Source of the DNA: Synechococcus sp. MVIR-18-1
GTDB lineage: Bacteria; Cyanobacteriota; Cyanobacteriia; PCC-6307; Cyanobiaceae
Assembly: GCF_014279835.1 (NCBI RefSeq)
Contig: NZ_CP047942.1
Coordinates: 1 to 64,000, forward strand
Reading direction: 5' to 3'
Length of the DNA: 64,000 nucleotides
Below the pieces are notes generated by a model. It saw nothing but the letters and a program-made list of their open reading frames with translations. It made no database searches and was not told where the DNA came from. Numbering within the stretch: position 1 is the first letter of the stretch; every line of letters starts with the position of its first letter. The position numbers and the translations under genes are program-made. Shown here piece after piece: positions 45,969 through 54,270 of this stretch.

Positions 45969-46601
45969 TTGGCGCCCGGCATCAATCCCTTGACCGCTGC
46001 TCAAGAGCAGGACCTCCAGCTTCAGCGCCGTCTTCAGCAAGACAGCATTTTGTTGGCAGGGAAAACGATCTACATCAACCCTTTTTTGTATTGGCGTCGT
46101 TTCGACAGCAATACGGATCGTTGGTTGCGCGAACCGGGCCAGCTCTCGGAAGAGCAGATTGCCTCGAATCGCAGTCGCTTTTATCCAGAGCTCGACTGGA
46201 CCTTGCTCAAAGATTCTGATCGAGAGATTAAGGATGGAGCTGTGGAGATGTTCCTCAAAAGCATGGAGCTGATTGGGACGTTTCATCCTGAGCTCAGCTC
46301 CGGGCATCTGCTCGAGGTGGAGCGCAAGATGGCGATCACCAAGAAGCGATCGTTTGAGCGTTGGGTGGAGAAGTCGTACCGGCGACGCGCCAAGCAGGAA
46401 ACCTGGGAACGACGTCGCTTCGACCGTGATCGTTTTTGGCGCTCCTGGGGGGAATGGCTTTCTTTAGAAGCGACCCATCACGCCTTGGCTCCAGCGGTGG
46501 CGTTGTTGGTGCTCACAGGTGTGGGTGGATGGTGGCTTGGGTCATCGAATTCAAGTTGTCCGACACTTTTGCCTCCTCCGCAGCAGACTGGAATGCGCTG
46601 A
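45969..46601 (+). CDS. Membrane-anchored protein, unknown function
   Basis: A 210-residue protein starting at TTG, with a soluble charged region (GKTIYINPFLYWRRFDSNTD, then SRFYPELDWTLLKDSDREIK) and a basic helical stretch KRSFERWVEKSYRRRAKQET, followed by one C-terminal TM helix (about 172-192: ALAPAVALLVLTGVGGWWLG). I do not recognise the family. It lies between guaA and an unknown gene just upstream of the PBP2 gene. Confidence 0.7.
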   Translation: MAPGINPLTAAQEQDLQLQRRLQQDSILLAGKTIYINPFLYWRRFDSNTDRWLREPGQLSEEQIASNRSRFYPELDWTLLKDSDREIKDGAVEMFLKSMELIGTFHPELSSGHLLEVERKMAITKKRSFERWVEKSYRRRAKQETWERRRFDRDRFWRSWGEWLSLEATHHALAPAVALLVLTGVGGWWLGSSNSSCPTLLPPPQQTGMR

Positions 46602-46614
46602 GTCGGGTCTGCTC

Positions 46615-47010
46615 ATGGCTGACAATCAACCGTTTGACACCCTGCGACTGGCATTGATGCAGGACGTGTTGCCTGTGGGGCTCGCTTTGGTGGAGCGGGC
46701 CCGTGCTGGAGGCCCCGCCAAGGTTGTGGAATCGTTTACCTCAGGGGCATCAGATCCGTTGCGTGAGTTGCGCGATGAAGGTGAACCGGCCGCAAAGGGT
46801 GTGCGTGAACGACTCGATCAAGTGAGTCCTGGGCTCGGCAATCCAGTTATGCCCGTGCAGGTGGCTGTGGAGGAGCCCACCGCCGAGGTGGTTGACGTCA
46901 TCGAAGAAGGCCGTTCACCAGAACAGGAAGAACAGCAGTTGGGCGAGGTTCTGGCGAGGATTACCCAGCGGCTTCAGGCCTTGGAAGCTCAGCTTGACCA
47001 AGAGAGCTGA
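46615..47010 (+). CDS. Protein with acidic coiled-coil end, unknown function
   Basis: A 131-residue soluble protein starting MADNQPFDTLRLALMQDVLP at ATG 46615. The first half (LVERARAGGPAKVVESFTSG) looks helical; the second is acidic (VAVEEPTAEVVDVIEEGR) ending in a short coiled coil (VLARITQRLQALEAQLDQE). An upstream in-frame extension is inside the previous gene. It lies 5 bases before the PBP2 start, so the two are very likely co-transcribed, suggesting a cell-wall link that has not been tested. Confidence 0.7.
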   Translation: MADNQPFDTLRLALMQDVLPVGLALVERARAGGPAKVVESFTSGASDPLRELRDEGEPAAKGVRERLDQVSPGLGNPVMPVQVAVEEPTAEVVDVIEEGRSPEQEEQQLGEVLARITQRLQALEAQLDQES

Positions 47011-47015
47011 AGGGC

Positions 47016-48821
47016 ATGACCCGCTCCGCCTCTCCCCAAAGGGACGCTCAACGTCAAAGCGGTTTGCGCCAGCAGCCCCTGGTCTTGTTCGGATTAGTGC
47101 TGTTGTTTTGCAGCGCCATGGTTGCTCGCTTGGTATGGCTCCAGGTGTTGGAGGGCCCTCGCTACAGGCAGTTGGCGGATGAAAACCGCATTCGACTCGT
47201 ACCGAGATCGCCAACGCGTGGCCGTCTTCTTGATCGCAAAGGGCGGGTCTTGGCCTCCAGCAAACTCACCTATTCGTTGTATGTGGAGCCGCGCTTGGTG
47301 GATGACGCGTCCTGGCCGGAGTTGCGCGATCGCCTTGCCAGTCTTCTGGATCTCGACCCGTCAACCCTGGATCGTCGCCGCCAGTCCGGGCCGGATCGCA
47401 ATGGTTACCGCATCAATTTGGCTAGCGAACTCAGCTCCGAGCAGGTGCTTCGTTTCCGGGAGCAGTCCCTCGGACTGAAGGGCGCCCAAGTGGACGTGGA
47501 TATTCTTCGCGCCTATCCCCACGGAACATTGGCAGCCCATACCCTCGGCTACACCCAGCCGATCACGGAGGAGGAATACAAATCACTGGCTGATCGGGGT
47601 TACAAAATTCGCGATCGGATTGGTCGCATCGGCGTCGAGGCGGCCTACGAGTCGCATTTGCGGGGCAAGTGGGGCGGGCAAATGCTCGAAGTGAATGCCA
47701 TGGGTGAGGTGCAGAGGCACCTGGGTGATCGGCCATCGGTGGCCGGCAAAGACCTCACGCTCACGCTGGATCTTGATCTTCAGAAGACGGCTGAGCAGGC
47801 TTTGGCTGATAAGCCTGGCGGCGCGATTGTTGCCATGGACCCTCGCAACGGAGCGATCTTGGCGCTTGCGAGCAATCCGACGTTTGATCCCAATTTTTTC
47901 TCGCAACTTGTCACCACTCAGAAGGAGTACGACGCGCTGTTTTCAAATCCCAAAAAGCCGCTGCTGAGCCGTGCCATGAATGCCTATGACCCTGGAAGCA
48001 CGTGGAAGCCCGTGACAGCGATGGCGGGAATGGCGTCGGGCAAATTTCCGGCGGAGGTAAAGTTGAACACCACCGCCTGCATCACCTACGGCGGCCATTG
48101 TTTCCCTGATCACAATGGTGCTGGCTTTGGACGGATTGGCTACGCCGATGCCCTGCGCTTCTCCAGCAATACGTTTTTCTATCAAGTGGGTGTGGGTGCA
48201 GGCTCGCTTGCTCTCAAGAAAGCCTCCACGCAACTTGGTTTTGGGCGGAAGACAGGGATTGAAATCGGTTGGGAAGAAAATGTGGGTCTCGTTGGTGATG
48301 AAGAGTGGGCAAAGGAGGGCCGCGGCTGGGCGGAGCCTGGTTCCACTCCTTGGATTCCTGAGGACATGGCCTCGGCTTCGATTGGTCAGTCGGTGGTGCA
48401 GATCACCCCGCTGCAATTGGCACGGGCCTATTGCGTGTTTGCCAATGGTGGTTGGCTGGTCACCCCCCACCTTGCCGATCAAGGCTTGGATTGGACTGCT
48501 CCATCGCGGCGTTCCAAGGTGCCGATCAAGCCAGCAACCCTGGCAAAGATCCGCGAAGGCTTGCGCAAGGTGGTGGAGGACGGCACCGGCTACGGCCTGA
48601 ATGGGGAGGGCATTCCTCCTGCGGCCGGCAAGACCGGTACAGCGGAAGACAGCACGGGTGGCCCAGATCATGCCTGGTTTGCTAGTTATGCCCCCTACCC
48701 GAACGGGGAGATCGTGGTGGTGGCCTTTGCGCAGAACACCCCTGGGGGAGGCTCCGTGCATGCGCTGCCGATGGCTAAGAAAGTGATTGAAGTGTGGAAC
48801 CGCAATCGCAAACAGACTTGA
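47016..48821 (+). CDS. mrdA: Penicillin-binding protein 2 (class B transpeptidase)
   Basis: A 601-residue cell-elongation transpeptidase. After a TM anchor (about 21-43) comes the PBP dimerisation domain (RSPTRGRLLDRKGRVLAS) and the penicillin-binding domain. The catalytic SxxK is Ser328-Thr-Trp-Lys331 in YDPGSTWKPVTAM; the SxN motif is SSNTFF and the KTG triad AGKTGTAED. Its protein family also includes FtsI; the LDRKGRVLA and YGLNGEGIPPAAGKTGT context fits PBP2. It lies 5 bases after an unknown acidic protein gene. Confidence 0.93.
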   Translation: MTRSASPQRDAQRQSGLRQQPLVLFGLVLLFCSAMVARLVWLQVLEGPRYRQLADENRIRLVPRSPTRGRLLDRKGRVLASSKLTYSLYVEPRLVDDASWPELRDRLASLLDLDPSTLDRRRQSGPDRNGYRINLASELSSEQVLRFREQSLGLKGAQVDVDILRAYPHGTLAAHTLGYTQPITEEEYKSLADRGYKIRDRIGRIGVEAAYESHLRGKWGGQMLEVNAMGEVQRHLGDRPSVAGKDLTLTLDLDLQKTAEQALADKPGGAIVAMDPRNGAILALASNPTFDPNFFSQLVTTQKEYDALFSNPKKPLLSRAMNAYDPGSTWKPVTAMAGMASGKFPAEVKLNTTACITYGGHCFPDHNGAGFGRIGYADALRFSSNTFFYQVGVGAGSLALKKASTQLGFGRKTGIEIGWEENVGLVGDEEWAKEGRGWAEPGSTPWIPEDMASASIGQSVVQITPLQLARAYCVFANGGWLVTPHLADQGLDWTAPSRRSKVPIKPATLAKIREGLRKVVEDGTGYGLNGEGIPPAAGKTGTAEDSTGGPDHAWFASYAPYPNGEIVVVAFAQNTPGGGSVHALPMAKKVIEVWNRNRKQT

Positions 48822-48822
48822 C

Positions 48823-49968
48823 TTAGGCCGCTGAGCTGAGGTCTGAGGAGAGCACCTGGCGGTAATAGCTCCTTAGCTGTTCTGTTGCCCCAGCCCAGCC
48901 CCAGCGTTCGGCTTCTGAGCGGGCGGCATTGCGGAGGGCTTGACGCTCGAGGTCATTGCCAAGCAGCTTGCCGGTGGCTTCGATCAAGCTGCCGGCCCCC
49001 GCATCTGCCCCGTCTGGTTCATAGAGACAACCGTTCACGCCGTCGCTAATGATGTCCGGGATACCGCCGCGATTGGCACCTACCACTGGGCAGCCAGCGG
49101 CCATCGCCTCGAGCAACACAAGGCCAAGGGTTTCGGTGCTTGATGGGAATAGAAAGGCATCACCGCTGGCGTAGGCCCCAGCGAGTTCTTCTCCGGCCAG
49201 ATAGCCCACAAAGGTGGTGGCTGTTCCCTCGAAATGCTTTTCCAGTTGCTGCCGGTGGGGGCCATCGCCTACCAGCGCCAGTCGCGCATCGGGCAACGCC
49301 TCGAGCACCGGACGGATCCGTTCGATCTGTTTTTCTGCGGAGAGCCGACCGACATACAGCAGAAGTGCTCCGCGGTCGTCGTATGCACCGAGCAGGCGTT
49401 GACGGAGTTCTGGGCTACGCAACTCGGGCCGGAACATCTCTGTATCCACGCCCCGCTGCCACAGGGCGGTGTGCTGGATGCCCTTATCGCTGAGCTCTTG
49501 CACCATCGCGGTGGAGGTGCAGAGATTCAGCAAAGCTTGGTTATGAGCTGCTTTGAGAAGTTCCCACAACAAGGGTTCGAGCATGCCCATGCCGTAGTGC
49601 TCGAGATACTTCGGCAGGTGTGTGTGATAGCTGGCGATCAGGGGGATGGATTTGCTCTTGGCGAGCCAGATGCCTCCCAAGCCCAGAACCGCTGGATTCA
49701 CCACGTGGATCAGGTCTGGCTGGAAGGCATCGATGGCTTCGGAAACAGCCGGACGTGGCAAAGCGAGCTTCAGCTCTGGGTAGAGCGGCAAGGGCATGGC
49801 AGGAACACCCACCACCTTGGCTCCCATGTAGTTGCTGGGTGCGCCTTCTGGACAAAACACCACCACCTCATCTCCAGCATCCACAAGGTGCTTCACCGTT
49901 TTGGTGAGCCGGGTGACGATGCCGTCGACTTTGGGGAGGAAGGTTTCGGTAAAAAAGGCGATTTTCAA
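48823..49968 (-). CDS. sqdX: SQDG synthase, UDP-sulfoquinovose:diacylglycerol transferase
   Basis: Adds sulfoquinovose to diacylglycerol to make the sulfolipid of thylakoid membranes. The 381-residue GT4 glycosyltransferase shows MKIAFFTETFLPKVDGIVTR, HVVNPAVLGLGGIWLAKSK and YHTHLPKYLEHYGMGMLEP, then LYVGRLSAEKQIE and FLFPSSTETLGLVLLEAMAAG (the donor-site ExxE). It follows sqdB by 13 bases on the same strand, forming a sqdB-sqdX operon. Confidence 0.95.
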   Translation of the reverse strand: MKIAFFTETFLPKVDGIVTRLTKTVKHLVDAGDEVVVFCPEGAPSNYMGAKVVGVPAMPLPLYPELKLALPRPAVSEAIDAFQPDLIHVVNPAVLGLGGIWLAKSKSIPLIASYHTHLPKYLEHYGMGMLEPLLWELLKAAHNQALLNLCTSTAMVQELSDKGIQHTALWQRGVDTEMFRPELRSPELRQRLLGAYDDRGALLLYVGRLSAEKQIERIRPVLEALPDARLALVGDGPHRQQLEKHFEGTATTFVGYLAGEELAGAYASGDAFLFPSSTETLGLVLLEAMAAGCPVVGANRGGIPDIISDGVNGCLYEPDGADAGAGSLIEATGKLLGNDLERQALRNAARSEAERWGWAGATEQLRSYYRQVLSSDLSSAA

Positions 49969-49981
49969 GGGTCAGTCCTGA

Positions 49982-51178
49982 TCAGGAGGCGTTGCCAATG
50001 GCTTGGGCTTGCGTCTTGGTCCAGGCCGACGTGCAGAGGATGCGATTGCGGTCGCAGCGATCGGCGTATTTCGTCGCAATCTCGACAACCTCTTTGAGAA
50101 GGCCATCATCAAGGGTGGTGGGTTTAAGCCCCAGCTCGATGAAGCAGCGGTTGTCCACAATCAGATCGTTTTCAACGGCTTCGTTACGGGGGTTCGGAAG
50201 ATTGTTCACCTGAGCACCTGTGAGCGCTGCCACCTTCTTGGCGAGTTCGCCCACTTGATGGCTTTCGGTCATTTGGTTGAAGATCTTGACCCGTTCGCCC
50301 TTCTCAGGCCGGTTTTCGAGCGCGAGCTGCACGCAACGCACCGAGTCACGTATGTGAATGAAGGCGCGCGTTTGCCCGCCGGTGCCATGGACGGTGAGTG
50401 GATATCCGATCGCTGCTTGCATCAGGAAGCGGTTCAGAACTGTTCCGTAGTCACCGTCGTAATCAAAGCGATTGGTGAGACGCGGATCACGATCCGTGGC
50501 CTCGGTGTTGGTGCCCCAAACAATCCCTTGGTGAAGATCGGTAATTCTGACTTTGTCGTTCTTGTTGTAGTAGAGAAACAGCAACTGATCAAGCGTCTTG
50601 GTCATGTGATAAACGCTGCCAGGACTGGCCGGATGAAGAATTTCCTCTTCAAAACGGCTGCCGTCAGGTTGGGGCACTTCCACCTTGAGGTAGCCCTCAG
50701 GAATGGTGGCGCCACGGTGGGAGCCATAGCCATACACACCCATCGTGCCGAGGTGCACCACGTGGATGTCTTGGCCCGATTCCACGATCGCGGCCAGCAG
50801 GTTGTGGGTGCCGTTCACGTTGTTGTCAACGGTGTAGCGCTTGGTGGCGCTGCTCTTCATCGAGTAGGGCGCAGCGCGCTGTTCGGCGAAGTGCACGATC
50901 GAATCGGGCTTCTCTTCGATGATGAGATCGAGAAGACGTTGGTATTCGTGGGCGATATCCATGTGGATGAATCGCATGGGCTTGCCGCCAATGCTTTCCC
51001 ACACCTTGAGGCGTTCACCGATGCTCACGATTGGTGTTAATGACTCCACCTCAAGGTCGACATCGATCTTGCGACGGCTGAGGTTGTCCACGATCACAAC
51101 ATCGTGATTTTGGTCAGCCAAATTCACCGCACAAGGCCAGCCGCAGAAGCCGTCACCACCTAAAACGAGAACTTTCAC
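49982..51178 (-). CDS. sqdB: UDP-sulfoquinovose synthase
   Basis: Makes UDP-sulfoquinovose from UDP-glucose and sulfite. The 398-residue SDR enzyme has the NAD loop LVLGGDGFCGWPCAVNLAD, VDNLSRRKIDVDLEVES and the catalytic Thr/Tyr/Lys region GTMGVYGYGSHRG with SVYHMTKTLDQLL. Start GTG. SqdB-SqdX together make the anionic lipid SQDG, which lets phosphate-starved picocyanobacteria replace phospholipids. Confidence 0.96.
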   Translation of the reverse strand: MKVLVLGGDGFCGWPCAVNLADQNHDVVIVDNLSRRKIDVDLEVESLTPIVSIGERLKVWESIGGKPMRFIHMDIAHEYQRLLDLIIEEKPDSIVHFAEQRAAPYSMKSSATKRYTVDNNVNGTHNLLAAIVESGQDIHVVHLGTMGVYGYGSHRGATIPEGYLKVEVPQPDGSRFEEEILHPASPGSVYHMTKTLDQLLFLYYNKNDKVRITDLHQGIVWGTNTEATDRDPRLTNRFDYDGDYGTVLNRFLMQAAIGYPLTVHGTGGQTRAFIHIRDSVRCVQLALENRPEKGERVKIFNQMTESHQVGELAKKVAALTGAQVNNLPNPRNEAVENDLIVDNRCFIELGLKPTTLDDGLLKEVVEIATKYADRCDRNRILCTSAWTKTQAQAIGNAS

Positions 51179-51236
51179 CCCAAACTCCTGCTGAAGCGAG
51201 CAAGCCGCTGATTTCTGGCAAGTTACTACAGGCTTT

Positions 51237-51404
51237 TTAGCTAACGGCTACGGACAGAGCCATTAGGGCGATCACAAGCACTGCTCCGGAGATGATCAGG
51301 AGCCGAGAGCCGTTGCTGAGAGAGGCTCCTTCGCTGATGACTTCCATTCGAGGTTCCTTCGCGAAGGCGTTGAGGCGACCGCCATCTTCCTGAATGACCT
51401 GCAT
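51237..51404 (-). CDS. psb34: Photosystem II assembly protein Psb34-like
   Basis: A 55-residue protein. Its N-terminus MQVIQEDGGRLNAFAKEPRM matches the pattern EDGGRLNNFAxEPxxY shared by high-light-inducible-like proteins and Psb34 (formerly Ssl1498/Tsl0063), and it has a single TM helix (about 34-54: LLIISGAVLVIALMALSVAV) without a chlorophyll-binding motif. Psb34 attaches to the CP47 assembly intermediate of PSII. The reading frame is short, and another 75-codon frame on the same strand overlaps it in a different phase. A ribosome site is not obvious. Confidence 0.78.
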   Translation of the reverse strand: MQVIQEDGGRLNAFAKEPRMEVISEGASLSNGSRLLIISGAVLVIALMALSVAVS

Positions 51405-51539
51405 AAATCCAGTTGCAACTGATCGGGACGTTATGGAGTTGATCGTTGTTGCGCCCCTGCTTCTTCATGCTCCTTTACTCCCAGATATGGCTGTTACCTC
51501 GCGGCGGGTGACATGGGCTGGTCCGCGCGTTGTTCGTTG

Positions 51540-52352
51540 TTAGGCGTTGATGCGTCCACTGGTGGGAGAGCTTGGAGAGGCTTGTGCACGGGTTGGCAAC
51601 CGGCCAGCAAGCAAAGATTGGCGTCCTGCCTTCACAGCGGAGGCCATCGCTTCTGCCATCAACGGAGGTTGTCCCGCAAGGGCGATGGCGCTGTTGATGA
51701 GAACGGCATCGGCTCCCATCTCCATCGCTTGGGCTGCATCACTTGGCACGCCGATTCCTGCATCCACCACCACCGGCACCCTGGCGTTCTCGATGATCAG
51801 GCCAATGTTGGCGGCATTGCGCAAGCCCTGTCCCGATCCGATGGGGGATCCCAGCGGCATCACGGTGGCGCAGCCCACGTCTTCTAGGCGCTTGGCCAGC
51901 AGTGGGTCGGCATTGATGTAAGGGAGCACTGTGAACCCCTCCTTCACCAGCATTTCTGCGGCTTCCAATGTGCCAAAGGGGTCGGGCAGTAAGTGACGAC
52001 TGTCTGGGATCACCTCCAGTTTCACAAAGTTGTTGTTGTCTTGACCGGCCAGCTTGGCGAGCTCCCTGCCGAGCCGGGCCACCCGCACGGCCTCTTCTGC
52101 GTTGGTGCACCCCGCCGTATTAGGAAGCATCCAGATTCGAGACCAGTCAATCGCTTCCATCAGGCCTGCATGGCCCTCAGCGACGGCCTGAACCCGCCGC
52201 ACGGCAACTGTGACCATCTCGCAGCCTGAGCGCTGCAGGCTGTGCTGCATGGCCTCCAGGCTTGGGTATTTGCCTGTTCCCGTGATCAGCCTGCTGTGGA
52301 AGCTGCGCCCTCCGATTTGGAGTGCATCGTCGTGGGAGTGGGTCGGATCCAT
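51540..52352 (-). CDS. thiG: Thiazole synthase
   Basis: Forms the thiazole phosphate moiety of thiamine from DXP, the ThiS thiocarboxylate and a glycine imine. The 270-residue TIM barrel has [20 protein letters not shown], the Schiff-base lysine region [34 protein letters not shown] and [20 protein letters not shown]. The ATG at 52352 (MDPTHSHDD) is chosen; an ATG further upstream (52400) overlaps the leader of the next gene. thiL lies elsewhere in the window. Confidence 0.95.
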   Translation of the reverse strand: MDPTHSHDDALQIGGRSFHSRLITGTGKYPSLEAMQHSLQRSGCEMVTVAVRRVQAVAEGHAGLMEAIDWSRIWMLPNTAGCTNAEEAVRVARLGRELAKLAGQDNNNFVKLEVIPDSRHLLPDPFGTLEAAEMLVKEGFTVLPYINADPLLAKRLEDVGCATVMPLGSPIGSGQGLRNAANIGLIIENARVPVVVDAGIGVPSDAAQAMEMGADAVLINSAIALAGQPPLMAEAMASAVKAGRQSLLAGRLPTRAQASPSSPTSGRINA

Positions 52353-52445
52353 AGGGGTCAGCTGCGGTTGGGTTGGAGAACCGGATCGTGATGCGGTCAA
52401 GCAGGCCGCAACCGCTCTACCGTGCGTCCATCATCTATTCCATGC

Positions 52446-52967
52446 ATGCCCGTTCCTCCCGTCATCGACATACCGGTTGAGATTCAGGCACCGTTTGAGT
52501 CCTCCCAATCGTTTGATAGTTCACAACTAGCCATTCCGCTCGAACTTGAGGGATCGGTTGAGAGTTTTGACCCTGTCGCGCGCGCGGCTGATCTGGCTGC
52601 CACCCTGCCTCGCCAGTGGTGCGGAAATTACACCTCATTTACGTCTAATTCCACCGTGGATGTGGAATTGACCCTGACCCGTTTGAAGCCAATGGGTCAG
52701 ATGGTGGATTTACGCGGTGAGATGCGCATTGGCTCGATTTCTACGCCTGTTCAGGGCAATCTCAATGCCAAGTCGGATCAGCTCGATCTTCTGCCTTTGT
52801 CTCCTGAGCTCACCGATGACATGGAAATTGGTGGGAGATTTTTAGGACTACAGGATTTTTCACTGGCTGGATGGGAAGCTCCAAGGCTCACCAACCCTGG
52901 CGGTCGTCTTGACCTTTCGCGCAGCTGTGCGGTTTCAGAATCCGCGCCCATCCGGGCCCTTTGGTGA
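52446..52967 (+). CDS. Conserved-looking acidic beta-rich protein, unknown function
   Basis: A 173-residue protein from ATG 52446 (MPVPPVIDIPVEIQ). The centre reads AATLPRQWCGNYTSFTSNST and LTLTRLKPMGQMVDLRGEMR, a beta-strand-rich pattern of a small domain, and the end holds GGRLDLSRSCAVSESAP. No TM helix is seen. I do not recognise the family. It overlaps the convergent TPR gene by 33 bases. Confidence 0.7.
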   Translation: MPVPPVIDIPVEIQAPFESSQSFDSSQLAIPLELEGSVESFDPVARAADLAATLPRQWCGNYTSFTSNSTVDVELTLTRLKPMGQMVDLRGEMRIGSISTPVQGNLNAKSDQLDLLPLSPELTDDMEIGGRFLGLQDFSLAGWEAPRLTNPGGRLDLSRSCAVSESAPIRALW

Positions 52968-53510
52968 CGCTTGATTCGAGCTTTTTTCTCTTGCAGCGGA
53001 GCGTTCCAAGCGGTTTAGTCGTTTGCGCGCTGTTTTGTTTTTAGGGTCAAGAGCAAGTGCTTGGCGGTAGAGGGCACAGGCTTCTTCATTTTCTAGTAAG
53101 CGTTCTTGGGCAAAAGCGAGGTTATTCATCGCCACTGGGTAATCCTCTTTTGCCCGTAATGCCGCTTTGTAGTGGCGTACGGCAGTCGTGAAATCTTTCT
53201 CTGCTGCCAATGCATAGCCCAAGGCATTTTCAATGAGCGCGCGCGCTTCATCGGGCTCATTGTTGAGCCTTTTAACGGCCTGTCGCAAGGTCACAATCGC
53301 CTGAGGATATAGGCGCTTGCGTAATTGAACTGACGCCAGCTCATACAAGGCACCTGCGTCTTTGGAGGACGCGACCTTCTCTTGCTCCATCTTGAGCAGG
53401 CTTTGTTCGTCGCGACGGACGCGTAAAAATTGGCGACCGCCGACAACAGCGACGATCGCCAAGAGGCCAATCAGGCCCAATAGATAGGTCTGAGGCAGCA
53501 AAGCATTCAT
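52935..53510 (-). CDS. Ycf37-like TPR membrane protein
   Basis: A 191-residue protein with an N-terminal TM anchor (YLLGLIGLLAIVAVVGG) followed by three TPR units (LYELASVQLRKRLYPQAIVT, NALGYALAAEKDFTTAVRHY, MNNLAFAQERLLENEEACAL) and a basic tail. This layout matches Ycf37, an accessory protein for photosystem I stability in Synechocystis and red algae; the assignment is from architecture. It follows rplT by 36 bases, so it may be read from the rpmI-rplT promoter. Confidence 0.75.
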   Translation of the reverse strand: MNALLPQTYLLGLIGLLAIVAVVGGRQFLRVRRDEQSLLKMEQEKVASSKDAGALYELASVQLRKRLYPQAIVTLRQAVKRLNNEPDEARALIENALGYALAAEKDFTTAVRHYKAALRAKEDYPVAMNNLAFAQERLLENEEACALYRQALALDPKNKTARKRLNRLERSAAREKSSNQASPKGPDGRGF

Positions 53511-53546
53511 GTCAGACCCAAGAAACGTCCCGATGGGGACTGATCA

Positions 53547-53894
53547 TTAACCTTGAGTGGCATTCACGACGTTGGCGAAACTCGCAGGATCCACAACAGC
53601 CATTTGAGCCAACATTTTGCGGTTGATCCGCACATCTGCTTTTTTAAGGCCACCAATCAAACGGCTGTAGCTCACGCCATTCATCCGTGCTGCAGCATTG
53701 ATCCGCGCAATCCAAAGACGGCGGAAATCACGCTTGCGACGACGACGGTCGCGGTAGGCATTGCAAAGCGCCTTCATGACGCGTTGGTTTGCCGTACGGA
53801 AAAGTGTTCCGTTGCTACCGCGGAAGCCACGGGCTAAGCGGAGAATTTTATTGCGGCGTTTACGGGCAACATTGCCTCTCTTGACGCGAGCCAT
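53547..53894 (-). CDS. rplT: Large ribosomal subunit protein bL20
   Basis: A 115-residue basic 23S rRNA-binding protein, starting [19 protein letters not shown], with the motif [19 protein letters not shown] typical of L20. It organises 50S assembly. It lies 72 bases after rpmI on the same strand. In many bacteria L20 represses its own operon; here infC is not adjacent, so that loop cannot be read from this window. Confidence 0.98.
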   Translation of the reverse strand: MARVKRGNVARKRRNKILRLARGFRGSNGTLFRTANQRVMKALCNAYRDRRRRKRDFRRLWIARINAAARMNGVSYSRLIGGLKKADVRINRKMLAQMAVVDPASFANVVNATQG

Positions 53895-53966
53895 GAATCA
53901 GATGTGGAGAAATTGAGGGAAAAATGTCTTGCGTGGCTCATCACCTGGCAAGACTCAGGCCTGCGC

Positions 53967-54164
53967 TCAGGCGTAGGGCATCATCAGCGTGACGCGTTCC
54001 TCGTCGGTGCGATCCACCACTGCCTTGGTCTTCAAATGACGCTTCTGTTTCGGCGATTTGTGATCGAGAAGGTGATTATGAAAGGCGCGGCGACGCATGA
54101 ACTTGCCAGTGCCTGTTGCTTTGAACCGCTTGGCGGCTGCTTTGCGGGTCTTGAGCTTGGGCAT
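53967..54164 (-). CDS. rpmI: Large ribosomal subunit protein bL35
   Basis: A 65-residue basic protein, [20 protein letters not shown] at the start, with [19 protein letters not shown]. The ATG at 54164 is certain from the family; the longer reading frame upstream is spurious. It forms rpmI-rplT with L20 and faces the divergent SpoIID gene. Confidence 0.97.
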   Translation of the reverse strand: MPKLKTRKAAAKRFKATGTGKFMRRRAFHNHLLDHKSPKQKRHLKTKAVVDRTDEERVTLMMPYA

Positions 54165-54270
54165 GGGTCTGGCTGCACGCGGCATAAGCGACAACCATAG
54201 AACGTTGCCTTCCTTAAAGCCAATCAATTCAAGCCGCGTCATGCTGAATTCAGTTGCAGCGGACGTGGCG

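Noticed and set aside
49234-50097. 287-codon frame on the plus strand
   Set aside because: Antisense to sqdX and without any recognisable domain.
50003-51040. 345-codon frame on the plus strand
   Set aside because: It is wholly antisense to sqdB, whose family motifs are unmistakable; GC-biased third positions explain the open frame.
51241-51468. 75-codon minus-strand frame over psb34
   Set aside because: Overlaps psb34 in a different frame; basic, low-complexity composition and no match to any family known to me.
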